A program made the position numbers and the translations under genes. A DNA stretch of 64,000 bases from Chrysomallon squamiferum. Lineage: Eukaryota; Mollusca; Gastropoda; Neomphalida; Peltospiridae. Below are positions 1 to 19,137 of this stretch, in pieces. The DNA is taken from the NCBI GenBank assembly GCA_012295275.1, contig CM022670.1:37755751-37819750 (forward strand), written 5' to 3'. Under the pieces are notes generated by a model. That model was not told the DNA's origin and ran no database searches. It saw only the letters and a list, made by a program, of their open reading frames with translations. Every line of letters begins with the position of its first letter. Position 1 is the stretch's first letter.

Positions 1-1499
1 ATGTGGTTCACATGCTGGGCTATCTCTTGTCTGTAGATGATTTTATTGAATAAATGCCAGTGCCTCAAAAACTCTTTACCCATATCATGCTGTTTCATTT
101 ATAAGAAGAAACATAAAAAAATGATTACTTGCTGCTTATTTAAAAAGATAATAAAATGTGGATGCAGCATATTTCTTCTTACAAAAAATTTTGAGGAGAA
201 AAATATTTTTGACATGTAATGAACAAAATTATATTAAAGAAAAAAATATTAAAAAAATGGTTTAAATATTTTTAAAGTTATACACTTAATGCATGGGTAA
301 ACTGATATTTTCTGGGACACTATAATATTTTAAAAGATACCAGTAACAAAATACAAGCAATAAAAGTTTTATTACAAACTGAAAAAGAGATTAGCTGTAC
401 TGAATGAAATCTGATGTCAGTAGCTAATATTTAATTTAAAAATAATACTAATACTAATACTACTACTACTACTAATAAATAAATAAATAAAATTATAATA
501 ATAAAAAATGATTGTTTTTTCTTCTTTTGTTTATTTATTTACTTATTTATTTTCTAAAGAAAAAGAAAGATGCTGTAATTGTAACAGAAAGTAAATAAAA
601 TACATACATACAGACAGACAGACACTGATTAATGGGGAATAAAATTTATAATTTTTTTTTTTTAAATGTTAAACAATGTCTTTAATTTTGACAGTTTTTA
701 TTATATTTTGTTTATTAAAAAGAAATTTACAATGCACTAAATAAATAAATAAATTAATAATAACAATTTCTTATTAATCCAGAAAGTAATATTCTTAGTT
801 TCAAGTAACAGAATGAATTTAAGACCACAAATAAACAGAAACAAGACATGCAGAGTTTCTCATAGTCTGTTCTTTCAACCTAATTTCATAAAATATTTGA
901 TGCTGTTATATAATTTTGTAACAGAAGTCCAGATTACTGTTCAGACTAACACTGGAGAATAAATGTCTAGACATGAAACTGGAATCTGAAGTTGAGGGTG
1001 TGATATGTTAAAAGCATATGAGATAGAAGATAGATTGATGTATATGATGATTAACAACTCTCACTGAATTTTTATCAGAGAGTGTTACATAAGGAAGTTG
1101 AGTACAAAACAAACCAGTCACAAGACATAAAGTATCATAATCAGATATAAAAATAGAATTATCTGCGTTTCACATCTTGCACAACACAATCCCATCAACA
1201 TGATGAGATAATTAGTACAGAATGCATATTTATATATATATTTATATATATATAATTTTATATTTATTTATAAATTATTCAACAACAAATATACTTCAGA
1301 TAAAAATATCTTAGTAAAAAGATGAAACTTATATTAACATAATATTATGGAACAATAAAACACCATTAATTATGTTAATAAATCAATAACCCATATAATG
1401 TCACTGATTTTAACGAATACAGCAAACATGAATTTTGGGAGAAATGTTTCAGTTAACTAACAGAAAATTATATGTCACCCAGGAGGAGCCTCAATGTAT
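1..1499. other. Gene-free AT-rich upstream flank
   Basis: I see no supported coding exon here. The stretch is AT-rich with short simple repeats: (ACT)n and (AAAT)n near 455-492, TTTA runs near 530-550, ACAG/CAGA steps near 602-625, a poly-T near 651-663 and TATATA near 1230-1255. The only longer reading frame, near the left edge, is low-complexity and resembles nothing I know. Confidence 0.6.
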
Positions 1500-1802
1500 A
1501 ACTAACTGGAATGTGGATTACACGGTAGCCTCCCCATGATTAAATCATTAGAAACACCCGGATTGGGAAATGACGTCAGAGGCCACTGTGGCCGGTGAAG
1601 TGTGAACCTAACGAGTTGTGTATATTGAAAACAGTATAATAAGCGGTCATAATCCATTATGCTAGTGAACAGGACAAGGCGTCTAAAATTGTTACGGACT
1701 GTGTGAAAATTGCTCTTTAAATCTCGACTCTGTTGAAGAATAAAGTACAAGTGTATAACTGCATCTGTCTGGACGCCATATTGCATTTTGAATGACTGAA
1801 AA
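1500..1802 (+). promoter_or_regulatory. Rab10 promoter and 5' UTR region
   Basis: About 300 bases directly before the Rab10 start codon are less AT-rich than their surroundings and carry a perfect palindromic CRE octamer, TGACGTCA, at 1571-1578. That is 232 bases before the ATG. No TATA box is evident. The start codon context has A at -3 and G at +4, which is strong. The transcription start is not visible, so promoter and 5' UTR cannot be separated. Confidence 0.45.
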
Positions 1803-7955
<6,153 letters not shown>

Positions 7956-10900
7956 AGACTTCATTAACTATGTTATCTATATATATATATACATATAAAT
8001 AAAACAAAAATCTATATATATAAATAATGTGGCACCTTGCTCATGTTGTGGACTTTATAAAAAGTTGTGTGTCTGCAAAATTCCAGTCTTGGTGCTAGAA
8101 TTGTTAAAACTACTGATGCCTGGTCATTGTAATGTTTTCTGTTTTGCCATCAGGTAATATTCAAGAAGCTACGTCAGCAAGCTATATTGTTTACTGGGGA
8201 TCATTTTATAAAGAAGGCGACTTTCTCGATTTTTTTTTCCCTTCTGATAAAAGGGAATAACTGCTTCGTGGGATGGAATTTTTTAACAAGGAACAAGAGT
8301 TCAAGTTGTTTGTAAAAAAAAAAATAAAAATAATAATCACAGATGTTGTCCATGTGGATCAGTGCTCAGATGTGATCACAGCAGAATGTGTACATAAATA
8401 AGTATGAACCTTAGATTTCATCTGTTTATTATTGCTACAGCTTGCAGTGTCTCCGTTCCTTAGTCTCTCTGACCTCTAACCCTTGCGGGTGGGTGGGTGT
8501 TATTTAAAATGGTGGATTGTTTTATTTTTATTAAGTGAATCTGTGGCATAAATCTTTTACATTTTCAACGTATTTCATATTTATTGTAAATTTTAGTTTT
8601 CCTTGATATAGTAAAAAAAAAAAAAAATTCATTATTTTTTTCTTTTCATTTGTTTTATAAAAAAACACAGTCATTATGTGTATTATTTTATGTAACATTC
8701 TTAATAATATTTTCAGTTGAGTCTAGTAAAAATAATTATTATATGTGTACTATAATTTTCCTCAGTATTGTGAATAGATATATTATACAGGTTTGTTTAT
8801 TATTTCCTTTGATATGCGCAAAGTGAGGCTGAATTTTGTCAGTGTGTGAGTGTTTTTAGTTTGTGTGTGTTTTCTTTGGGTCAGATGCAAGAGTTGAAAT
8901 ATTATAACAACTGCAGTTATTTTCTGTCGCATTTTATCAAAATGTAAAATGAATGGAAAAGAAATTATTCTGTTCCCACATACATAGATATAGAGGATTA
9001 TACATGTATAAATATATTTGAGGAAACATTAAGTAAAATGGTTTTGAAATAAGCATATTTAATTTTAAAATTAAAAAAAAAACAAATTTATTCAGAGATT
9101 AAACTCAAGGAAACATTTTATCCTTTTCTTCTTTTTTTTTTTTTTTCGTTTTAATTTATTTTATTTTGAAACATGAGAAGTACTATTGCAAATAAAATAT
9201 TTCAACTCTTGCAAACATTTTGTTTTCTTTTGGGTTATTACAGGGTTCTGAATTGACATTCTTAATGAAAGTGCAAGATGTATTTTTCACATTCTTGCAT
9301 TATAATGTTACATACAACCAAACAGTTTGCATCATTAAAATGCCTTAGACATTGTGGTGGGATAAAACTAGCTTTCAAAGCATGCATAAAACAAATGGAT
9401 CTTTGTTGTCCCAAACACGTTTTTAAACCATCACATTTGCTTAAGTACAGTTGCAGATCATGTGCAGCAAAATATTGATTATAGAAAATGTTAAAAGTAA
9501 ATGTCCTGTTCTACATAGTGGCTTGAAAATCTGTTTGTAATTTTGCATATAACAGCTCCAAATAAAAATTGCAAATGAAATTCCAGCTAAATTGTTTTTT
9601 TATTATTATTTTGCTATTTCGTTAGCTCTTACTTCCAGCTGTTTGGTTTTTATGTGGACTTTTTCAGGACCTTTTGTTCTAAACCATTCTTAACTTATCA
9701 GTGCTGAATGCTGATTGCAAAGAAAAGATAACATCTCTAGAACCTCTATCAGTACATTGTTTTTTTTCAATCATAAGTTTAATGGAAATTTTGGCAGGGA
9801 TTTTGTTTAAATAAGCATAATAAAAGCCTGCAGCTCCCTAGGGTAATGTGCAGCTTTTGGATGAATATACACATTTACGAAAATGACTGGATATTTTGAA
9901 AAAAAAAAAAAAAGGAAAAGAGATTATTTCAGAAACTTCAGTAATGAGGTGTAGACTGATATCTAGTTTGTTGCATTCTTTGAATTATTTTCAGATTATG
10001 TTTGCATTAAATAAAAACCCAAACAAAACAAACAAGAACACATTTTATTGTAGGTAATAGGATTGGGTGGGGGAGAGTAAGTTAAAAACTGGTTAAGTCC
10101 AGTTCAAAGTTACACTTGAGAATTAAGAACAACAATAATCCCATTTGTTAGAGTTGTCTAAATTGTAAAGTGATAGTTAATTTTGTTAATTGCATTATCT
10201 AACCACTTCTATTTGTATACAGATCTGTTCGTTAACCAGTTTGAAGACATTGTCATAATAAGTTTATTAGAAATTACATCCAAAATGTTAAAGGTGAGGG
10301 TATGTGTTTTAAGAGACTGTTCATAATTTAATGATTTCAACTTGTGAGAAAATATACATACTATTGAATTTTAATTGGTGTAACTTTCAAGATAAATACA
10401 GGGTTTGAAAAATGTAAGACTAGGAATTCTGTAATCTCCACCACTATAATTTATTTTATCAGAATGAAATACGTTAAGATTTTTATGTCAAAAATTTAAA
10501 ACTGTGTATCTTAAATGGATTCCTAATTTTAATTAAAATTTATATTCTGATATTATTGTTTCACATTATAGTGTAAAGTATTTATTCTGTAATTATTAAT
10601 GAAATGTATTTTTGTGCAGCATGTAATTTCTGTTAATGTGTAAAAAGTAAAATACATTTAAAATTAAAAGAATTACATGGTTGAGTAATCAACCATAGTT
10701 TTGACAGCAAATAAATATTTGTTTTACAACCACTTCCTTTGTTACATTCATGGAATTTGTTAAATCATTCCTTCCATTGTTGCATTCAGATCTATGCTTG
10801 TAGAGTCTAATATTTGTTTTTATAGAGTATATTCAAGCTGTAAGCACTACTAATTGTTATGCAGATAGTGAAAACAGAATTATGCCATTTGGACTGGGGA

Positions 10901-12360
10901 AATATTAAATAGGTATATTAAAAATTCATTTCTTTGTGACCTTTCTTTTAAAAAAGGTATTTTAAAATTTACATCATATTTAATTTGTAATTATATGAAT
11001 GATATTTGAAACAACAAAACTAAAAAAAAAAAATGAGTAAAAACTTTTGAATTCAGATATTTTAAATGGTTTACTACCAAGTACTGAATTGTTGATTTAA
11101 CTGACACGAATAAGAAAATGGCTGCCTTATGTTATCTTAATAAACCAATAGAAATTTCTCATACATTAGAACGTAATTTTCTGTGATTCACTGAGCATCT
11201 AATATTTAAAAAATTTGATATAAAGTTAGAAATGGAAAAATATCTTCAGTTTGCTGTGATTAGATATGTAACATTTCTATTGAAAGAAATGATTGTACAT
11301 GCATTATTATTTTAATTTTTGTTCCAATTTTATTTATACTAAAAAGAAACCTACAAAAAACAAAAACTCATCATTATAATATTTTTTCTTCTTTTGCTTT
11401 TTTACTTTTTTATTTTTTAATACAAGATTTCCATAACTACTTTATATATATATATCATTATATTTAATACGCATTCATAATAAGGTTAAAGTCTTTAATA
11501 AATTAAAACATGAACACTAATGCTTAATACATTTTTAATTTAATTGTTATCATAATTTTATTATTAAATTTGTTCCAGAAAAATAACTAGCTCATATTAA
11601 ATCCTTTTACCTTGTGCATGGTAATATATTATAAATTTAATATTATAAATAATAAGTTATATTCTACATGTACATTTAACTATTTATTGTAATTGTTGCT
11701 CAAGTGAAGCTTTGTAAAAGTATCTGTTTTTGTGGGTTTTTATCATTTTCTGAAATTGCTGTAACAGTGATAAATAATTATTATTATTATAAACACAACA
11801 GTGATGTTGCTGACACAATTAAGAATTAGTAACAATACCTGTTTCACCTTTAAACCTTGTTTCAACAATGTATTTTAAAATGGCATTTGAAAATCTGTTG
11901 TTTGAAATAATAAAAAAAAAATGTCAATTGTTTTCAATAATTGATGTTTTCATTAAGTTGCCAGATATGTCTTGATGATGGTATATTTATAGATGCCTGA
12001 GTTTTTAAAGTTTTTAAAATAGCAACACAATTTAATAATCAATTTTCAATATATTTAGAATAATTGTACATTCTTCTTTATGATATTTTATAAAAAGAAA
12101 TATAATTTTATTATGGAATTAATATTTATTTAATCTTTATTACTTTTCCTTCTCATTAAGTTAGTTTTTTCCTGTGTTGTCAAAAAGTCGTGTTCTCAAA
12201 AGGAAAAGAAAAAATTAAATGCCACCATCTTTATGAATACAGTGTGTAGAAACCTACTTTCTTTCTTTATTTGTAATAAATTAGTTTTAATTTGAATGTT
12301 CTTGTTTTAACTGTAAACTGATTTACATTATTTATTTAAATGATAGCATTTTACAAATAC

Positions 12361-12415
<55 letters not shown>

Positions 12416-13240
12416 CATATTAAAACCACAAGAAAACTATCCTACTTTTCCACTTTCCTCAGTAATGTTTGTCAGTACTTAAAATAGTGAATTTAATTTT
12501 TTATGTGTAACTATTTCAGATAGAAAAAAAAAAAGAAAAAAGCGGTAAGTTCATCTGCTGCTTCTGGATATATCAGAGGTACAGCTTGCAAACACTTGAT
12601 ATCATTCATATGTTTAATTAGTATGTACATAGCTTATACCATAACTGTTTGAAGTATTGAACAAATAAAAGAAAATGCTTACATACAATTTTATTGTTTT
12701 TTCTTTGTGTTCTTGACGTATTTTCAGTTTTAATTTTAACTTGTTCATAAAACATCACATCAATTCTTCTTCATTTTAAATTGTTATTTTGTTAAAATGT
12801 TGTTTTTTTTTAAAATAAAAATGAGAGAATCAAATGCATGTACAAGATGTGAGTGGTTGCTCCTGCAATCCTGTGTATGTTTTTTTTCATTTCAGTTTCA
12901 AATGGTTTATCAAAGATCATGGTAACTACTTTCCTGATTATTGAAATGTGCACGTGAATGACAATGCTAGTAACTGAAAATGGCCTCCATTGTTTTTTTA
13001 ATAAAAATAAATAGGAATGTATTCAGGGACCATACAAATGAAATAATTATTATAAATTAATAAATAAAACATTGCATAGAACATATATTATTATTTTACT
13101 ATACGAATGATAATTTTAAATGGTATTTTTCAGAATAAAATGATAATTTCTCAATTTTATACAGACACGCACACACAACCATAACTTTTGTACGTTTGGA
13201 GCTTGAAATGTCAGGGGAGATAATCGTTTCCACCTTAAAC
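7956..13240. other. Rab10 3' UTR and gene-free AT-rich stretch
   Basis: No coding exon is recognisable. The first part must be the Rab10 3' UTR. AATAAA signals occur at 7998-8003, 9191-9196 and 12664-12669. The last is followed by T- and GT-rich sequence and would make a 3' UTR of about 4.7 kb, so the end cannot be chosen by eye. The rest is non-repetitive AT-rich DNA with poly-A and poly-T runs and a (CATA)n(TA)n block. Confidence 0.6.
12358..12420. repeat. (ACAT)n(AT)n microsatellite
   Basis: Several ACAT units flank about 20 AT steps. It is probably length-variable. Confidence 0.85.
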
Positions 13241-14114
13241 TAACGAAGCGGTCTTTTTACAGGCCATCTTGAATGTCAAATATATATATAATATAGTTGC
13301 TTCTTCTTCTTGCATTATTATCATTGTTACCACTACTTATTTGACAGTTTAATGTGTAAATTGTTATGTACTGTATTATATAATGATTATCAGTGTTCTT
13401 AAGGTGCAGAATCATCAAGTAAAATGTCAGTAAATAAATAAATACAACAATAATATGAACAAACAGTATAAAAAAATACACATTTAAATGTAACAGAATC
13501 GAGTCTTTGCTGTAAGTAGTTACATGTTAAATAACTACAACTATTAAATATTGTTATATAATAGTGTGCTTAGTTCTAACTGCAGTATTCCCCAGAGGTA
13601 AAGGAAATCTTCGTTCGTATTACTCAGGATGACATCAGTGAATCCACTTTATCTCAGTTAACTTACATAACTGAATATAACAGGAAAGCTGGCAGGAAAT
13701 CGTCGTGTTTAAAATCAAAGACTGGTTATTCGAGATATTTATTACAATTTCGTTAGAAGCCGAGTTATCGACTATTGTCGTATCCGTCAATGCGCTGTTA
13801 ATCATTTAATTACAATTCTTTAATTTTAATTTTAATAGTTAATTGATGTCAAATTTATTATTATTATTATTATTATATGTTAATATGCGTATATCAATAT
13901 AGTATAAATTAAGTATAACTGTTTTAAATAATTGTCCTCTTTGTCGTTTAACTCTAGTAAATTTTGAACAGTAAGTGTTTACTCCTCCAATTTTTTACAT
14001 TTTATTTGGTCACGCATCGGGAAATACGAAGTCATTTTGACATTTCGATACGCATAACAATGAGACGCACATTGTTGTTGTTCAAACTACACACACTGAC
14101 GCCACACGCAAAGC

Positions 14115-14127
14115 GAAAATTCTAGAA
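14115..14127. promoter_or_regulatory. Perfect three-unit heat-shock element
   Basis: GAA-nn-TTC-nn-GAA is spaced exactly as in the consensus HSF trimer site. ATTGG (CCAAT on the other strand) follows at 14148-14152. No heat-shock gene is visible nearby, so a function is unproven. Confidence 0.4.
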
Positions 14128-14221
14128 TGAAACGAACGTGATGTTCTATTGGTTTCGGGGAGGAAAACACGTTGTTTATATCGAACCCTCATGCTTCAGT
14201 AATCTCGCTTGGCCGTCTTGC

Positions 14222-14288
14222 GTAACATGTTGTTCAAAGTATTTAATTTCTTACATAACATGTTGTTTTTAAAGTATTTAATTTCTGT
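14222..14288. repeat. Two-copy direct repeat, about 34 bp
   Basis: TAACATGTTGTT, then AAAGTATTTAATTTCT, occurs twice in tandem with small differences between the copies. Confidence 0.75.
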
Positions 14289-15288
14289 TTTTTAATTTAT
14301 ACACAAGGTGGCTGTGTGTCCTTTGTCTCAGTAACTGTGGTGTGAGATCGTTGAAGTTTGATCTTATTTATTGTGCGGATTCGCATTGCAGGTGTGATGA
14401 GATACCTTCTGCTACTCAGAAATCTCGTGGCTAATAAATGTTTGATTATTCTATAAAAAAATTAAACTTGGAAATATTAAAAACACATTTACGAAATTAT
14501 ACTCTTGTATACTTGTACTATAAAGAACACTGAATAAATGTATAAAAATCCTATTTCATTATATTTTTGTTTCTGTCCTTCACTTCTGTTGATAAATCCG
14601 CTATCATAACTTAATGACAGTCTCAGTCTGTTTACTACAAGCATACAAGCATTGCCTGATTAAACCTGTTACTGAATATACAGCGAGGGCCCCCTGAAAT
14701 ATAGTCAAAACGAAAAAAGAAAGTTAACGAAATATTTTCAGTTAATCTCTGGTCCGTAGTCCTTAATACCAAATCTTAATCCAGCAAAGACTACTGGCAA
14801 AATCAAACATTTAATCCTGCCCAAGAGAAAAGGTATGAGTTTATTGTATAACAATACTATTATTTTCTCCCTAACAAAACATATACATAAAATATGTCAG
14901 TATGTGATGAGTAATAATATTATTTCTAAAAACTAAAGTACACGAACGAACTCGATATATCGATTAACAACGTATTTCTAAATCTTGCTAATTATAGAAA
15001 TTACCCGCTTGTCCGCTGTCTTGAATTGAGACCATTTATTAAACACATTTAAAATTTAAAGAAATTGCGTCGACATTTCATTATTATTAAGCTTATTATA
15101 GTTAGAACTGCCATTTAGTCGAAGAGTATTTTCAACTGTGTAATCTGCAGCAAAATGATTAATTTATTTCCTCGATACTCGGAAAATAAAATTTTAACTA
15201 ATCCTAGCATTCGGCAGTCCCAGCAAACTGAAGCTATATATGCTATAACACTAAAGATAACTACAGAAGTATCTGAAAATACTAAATA

Positions 15289-15292
15289 ATAA

Positions 15293-15338
<46 letters not shown>

Positions 15339-15364
15339 GTAACAGTAGTAGTAGTAGCAGTAGC

Positions 15365-15395
<31 letters not shown>

Positions 15396-15606
15396 ATAGT
15401 AATAATAATACTAATAGTAATAGTAGTACTAGGAGTAACAGTAGTAGCAGTAGTAGTAGTAGTAATAATAGTAATAATAGTAGTAGCAGCAGCAGTAGTA
15501 GTAGTAGTAAAAATTATAATAATAATACTATTATTAATATAATAAGAACAACAAGAACAATAATAACAATAATAATAATTATTATTATCATCATGATCAT
15601 CATCAT
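15289..15606. repeat. Compound (AAT)n(AGT)n trinucleotide array
   Basis: About 320 bases of AAT units grade into AGT/AGC units and back to AAT, then end in ATC units. The interruptions suggest an old, decaying array. The minus-strand Ile/Thr-rich frame across it is an artefact. Confidence 0.9.
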
Positions 15607-15924
15607 AAATCAACAGTAGTAGTAATTCACATAAGTAAATAAATAGTTAGACAGATAGATTGATAAATAAATAAATTATTAAGTGTGTAAATAAATAATA
15701 ACACTTGTAGCCGTAACTCGTAGTGAGGCACGTAGCAGAGACAGCTTCCAGCGACTTTTGTACCCTTTGTAGAAATCGGTCACAGTCATGACTTGTCCAC
15801 AATCTGGGAACAAACAACTTCACGTAAAACGTGAAACATACTTTAAAAAAAAAAAATAACAACTTACCTACCAGGGTTTTAAAATAATGTATAACTAGAA
15901 AGAGTTAGAAATGGTTTAAGAAAA

Positions 15925-15928
<4 letters not shown>

Positions 15929-15955
<27 letters not shown>
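15929..15955. repeat. Poly-T tract
   Basis: An uninterrupted T run of about 27 bases. It is one of many in the window. Confidence 0.8.
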
Positions 15956-15962
<7 letters not shown>

Positions 15963-16223
15963 TATTCTGATCAGTATTCTGTGGCTTGTAGATCATAGGA
16001 AAGTACGTTTAAATGGTTTTTTGTTTGATGAATAATTAAAGTAAGAAATGCTGGTAATGGGTCGCCTCTCTTGTTAAAGCGTAACATTTTAAAAAAACCA
16101 TTGTATATTTAATAAAATGATAACCGTTATTAAGATGACTGGAAATGTCGTTTGTTCTTTCATTTGCATAACATAGTATACAAATTACAGCGGATCTAAT
16201 TCATATGAATTTGGATTACTGCA

Positions 16224-16224
<1 letters not shown>

Positions 16225-16254
<30 letters not shown>

Positions 16255-16258
16255 ATTA
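16225..16258. repeat. (AAAT)n microsatellite
   Basis: About eight AAAT units in a row. Confidence 0.85.
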
Positions 16259-17036
16259 ACGAAACAACAAACAAAGAAACAAACTAATAAATGAATAAAT
16301 AAATATCGTCTGTAAATTATTACGTTATAACAGTACTGATGAATTAAATTAATGAGGTGGAATTCTGGGTAACAGGGCGTTTTAGAAGCATTATTCGAAT
16401 AACAATATTTGAAAATAACACACTTCAAAAGTTTCACTAGGTATCTAAAATTATTTCATTTATTAAATTATATATATATATATTTCTTCTCTTTTTTTTC
16501 TCGTTTACTAGAGGGCTATACTCCAATCAAATTACTGTCCTCATTTTTTTTTTTTTTTTCTTTTGAACTACTCCCATGGCAACATCTGCTTGCTTTGATT
16601 TAAGAGTATATTTACTTCTGTAAAGTTTGGGTTCAGGGTTCATCGGAAAACGCTTCTTTAGAAACGTGCTGAGAGTCCAGCTAAACAAAATCAGGTCAAG
16701 TTTAATGATTAATAATTTAAGGATCTATGCCAAGGAAACTGGTTCAGGCGCGGCACCTGTTACAGATTATAGAGTGGGGTGGGGGCGTTTAACATATAAT
16801 GAATGAATTTGGAAAAAAAAAAAACACCCCATAAACCCTCCAGATACAAACAAGAATAAACAACAACAAAAACACACAACATAAAAAAAAACAACACCAA
16901 AACAAATCAAACAACAAAACAAAAAATAAAATAAAATAAAATAAAAACAAAACAAAGCAAACCACAAACACCATCACAGAACTAAAGAAAGAATGAACAA
17001 ACAAAACAAACATTATTGTTGTTGTTGTTTTTGTTC

Positions 17037-17045
17037 TTCTTCTTC

Positions 17046-17110
<65 letters not shown>

Positions 17111-17111
17111 T
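17037..17111. repeat. (TTC)n(ATT)n microsatellite
   Basis: A few TTC units are followed by more than 20 ATT units. Confidence 0.9.
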
Positions 17112-17395
17112 ATGAATTTCAGATTCTACAATAGATATCTATAATTAAGCAAATATATTAATCTGGAATGAATGAAACAATTAAACGATATTATCATTTT
17201 AGTAATTGTGTGTTGGTAGTCGTAACAATAATAATGATAATTATACATATATGCATACATACATACATACATACATAAAAAGAAGGTATAATCTCTCAGT
17301 TATACGTACTGAACAAAGAAAAACAATTACGAAAGGGAAGCAAGATTATTCAAAATCGAATAAACATTTCCGAAGGAATAGACGTTCGTTTTCAC

Positions 17396-17403
17396 TGACG
17401 TCA
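17396..17403. promoter_or_regulatory. Perfect CRE octamer
   Basis: TGACGTCA lies within a short stretch with more CpG than its surroundings. No adjacent gene is recognised. Confidence 0.35.
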
Positions 17404-17626
17404 TCGGATTATGTGAGCGATCCCAGAATGCTATGCGTCACTGCCATTTAACGTAGCTCGGTTTACGTACCAAACGATGCATAATTATATGCATTATGTT
17501 CCAAGACCTGAAATTCCTCCTTCCTTAGATAGGCATCACATTAATACTTAGCGACTTTAGAAAACAATGTATATAATAAAAGATTAAACATCTGCAGTTG
17601 AAAGTATAACTGACATTTTGTTTAAC

Positions 17627-17699
17627 ACACACACACACACATACAACATACATATATATATTTATACAAACATATATACGTAGATATATATATATACAT

Positions 17700-17744
<45 letters not shown>

Positions 17745-17770
17745 CACACATACCCACACATATAAATACA
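17627..17770. repeat. CA/TA/CATA compound microsatellite
   Basis: (AC)n, then mixed ACATATAT and TATATA units, over about 140 bases. The overlapping Tyr/Cys-rich frames are artefacts. Confidence 0.9.
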
Positions 17771-17834
17771 TACAGATGTACAGTAAACACCGTTTATTAA
17801 CGGATAAAACAATGAACTGGAAAAATTGACAGAA

Positions 17835-17842
17835 TGACGTCA
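17835..17842. promoter_or_regulatory. Perfect CRE octamer
   Basis: A second TGACGTCA lies about 440 bases after the previous one. The sequence just after it (about 17880-17955) is also richer in CpG. Confidence 0.3.
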
Positions 17843-18508
17843 TTTGAAACAAAGAAATTAAAATATGAACGAAAGGCAAAGTGTTTATTTGAAGGATTAC
17901 GGCAGCGGTACCCAATACGTCTATCGCCGATGTAATACGGTAAAACGCGCGCAATTCGAAAAATTAAAAAAAAATATTCAAAAAATGTGCAAGTCATCAG
18001 AGTAAGGCAGCGACCATAAATATATTCATTTGTATTCAGAAAGGATTCATGCAGTGATGCAAGGTGCGCCAACATATACTGTATATATAAAGTACATATT
18101 TAAATGAATATATTTAGCTTTTTTTAATACAAGTAGATCGTTTTAAAAGTAGCTCGCTCGCAAGCTGAAAATATGTGGACACCCCTGCATTTCTTGAACA
18201 TCAGCAAATCACAGCACGCTTTACATTCATGCAACAGAGGCAGTGGAGCGTGTATCGTCAAACCAACAAAAGAATGTGATACTTCTCTTTCTTAAACGAT
18301 GTACGCGGGCACTTATCTATTGATGTGTTAAATGTACGTCTAGGCGTTGCACAATAAGAGAATATTATAGCAAGTAATATGAGGTGGGATGGAGCAGGAA
18401 GTACGAGATAAACTTGCTGAGAAGTGTCGCAATATATTATTTATGATAACGAAAATAAAAAATTAAAAAAAAAGCTCATAATTTGGGGGTTAGATCACTT
18501 TGCACATT

Positions 18509-18583
18509 TTTTTTTTTTTTTTTTTTTCTTATGACTCAGATATTACAAGGAAAGATTGATGATGATGATGATGATGATGATAA

Positions 18584-18625
<42 letters not shown>
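18509..18625. repeat. Poly-T, (GAT)n and (AAT)n cluster
   Basis: A T run, then about eight GAT units, then about thirteen AAT units. The acidic/Ile-rich frame through it is not a gene. Confidence 0.85.
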
Positions 18626-18627
<2 letters not shown>

Positions 18628-18736
18628 AGTATATGGATGAAAGAAGACGATTGTTTAATGAAGACTTTATTTATAATTATTTTAATTTTAATCTTCATAA
18701 AAGTGTTCATAGTAGTGTCGTTATATTATTGATGTA

Positions 18737-18781
18737 TGTATATGTGTGTGTGTGTGTGTCTGTGTGTTGTGTGTGTGTGTT
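18737..18781. repeat. (TG)n microsatellite
   Basis: TG steps with single-base interruptions. Confidence 0.8.
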
Positions 18782-18890
18782 TTAACGTTTATCTCGAGGT
18801 AAAAGCAAAAAAATCACACAATTCTTTACTATACAATATGAAGTAGTCTAATCTAATTTTAAATCCAGAGAAAGTGTCGTCTTTTAACTT

Positions 18891-19033
18891 TTTTTTTTTT
18901 TTTAAAGTAATAATCATAATCATAATAATAATAATAATCTTAATAATAATAATAATCATCATCATCATCATCATCACCATGAGTAATAAGACGAAGATGA
19001 CAACGACGCTGATGATGATGATGATAATAATAA
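18891..19033. repeat. Poly-T, (AAT)n, (ATC)n and (GAT)n cluster
   Basis: Mixed trinucleotide arrays abut the left end of the MITE that starts at 19036. Confidence 0.85.
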
Positions 19034-19035
19034 TA

Positions 19036-19093
19036 CAAGTACCGAACCATTTATCCGGCATCCGGAAATCCGGATAATCCAGAAAACCGGCAA

Positions 19094-19137
<44 letters not shown>

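Larger units (their letters stand above)
13241..14420. other. Gene-free stretch with a CpG-richer islet
   Basis: No coding exon is supported. From about 13990 to 14420 CpG dinucleotides become frequent against an AT-rich background, and promoter-like motifs occur (a heat-shock element and an inverted CCAAT). Two short direct repeats of about 30-35 bases lie at about 14222-14288. Confidence 0.45.
14421..18890. other. Gene-free, microsatellite-rich stretch
   Basis: No homology-supported exon on either strand. The open frames here are translations of simple repeats (poly-Ile, poly-Thr, Tyr/Cys-rich) and are not genes. The stretch includes (AAT)n/(AGT)n, (AAAT)n, (ATT)n, (ACAT)n and CA/TA tracts. 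Perfect CRE octamers lie at 17396-17403 and 17835-17842, in less repetitive sequence. Confidence 0.6.

Noticed and set aside
13257-13267. AAGATGGCC on the minus strand as a possible YY1-type start site of a gene
   Set aside because: The frame ends after ten codons, and no minus-strand exons are seen to the left.
15251-15613. 120-codon minus-strand frame rich in Ile and Thr
   Set aside because: Pure product of the (AAT)n/(AGT)n array.
18483-19077. Acidic or poly-Ile frames as possible low-complexity proteins
   Set aside because: They are microsatellite translations with no flanking coding sequence.
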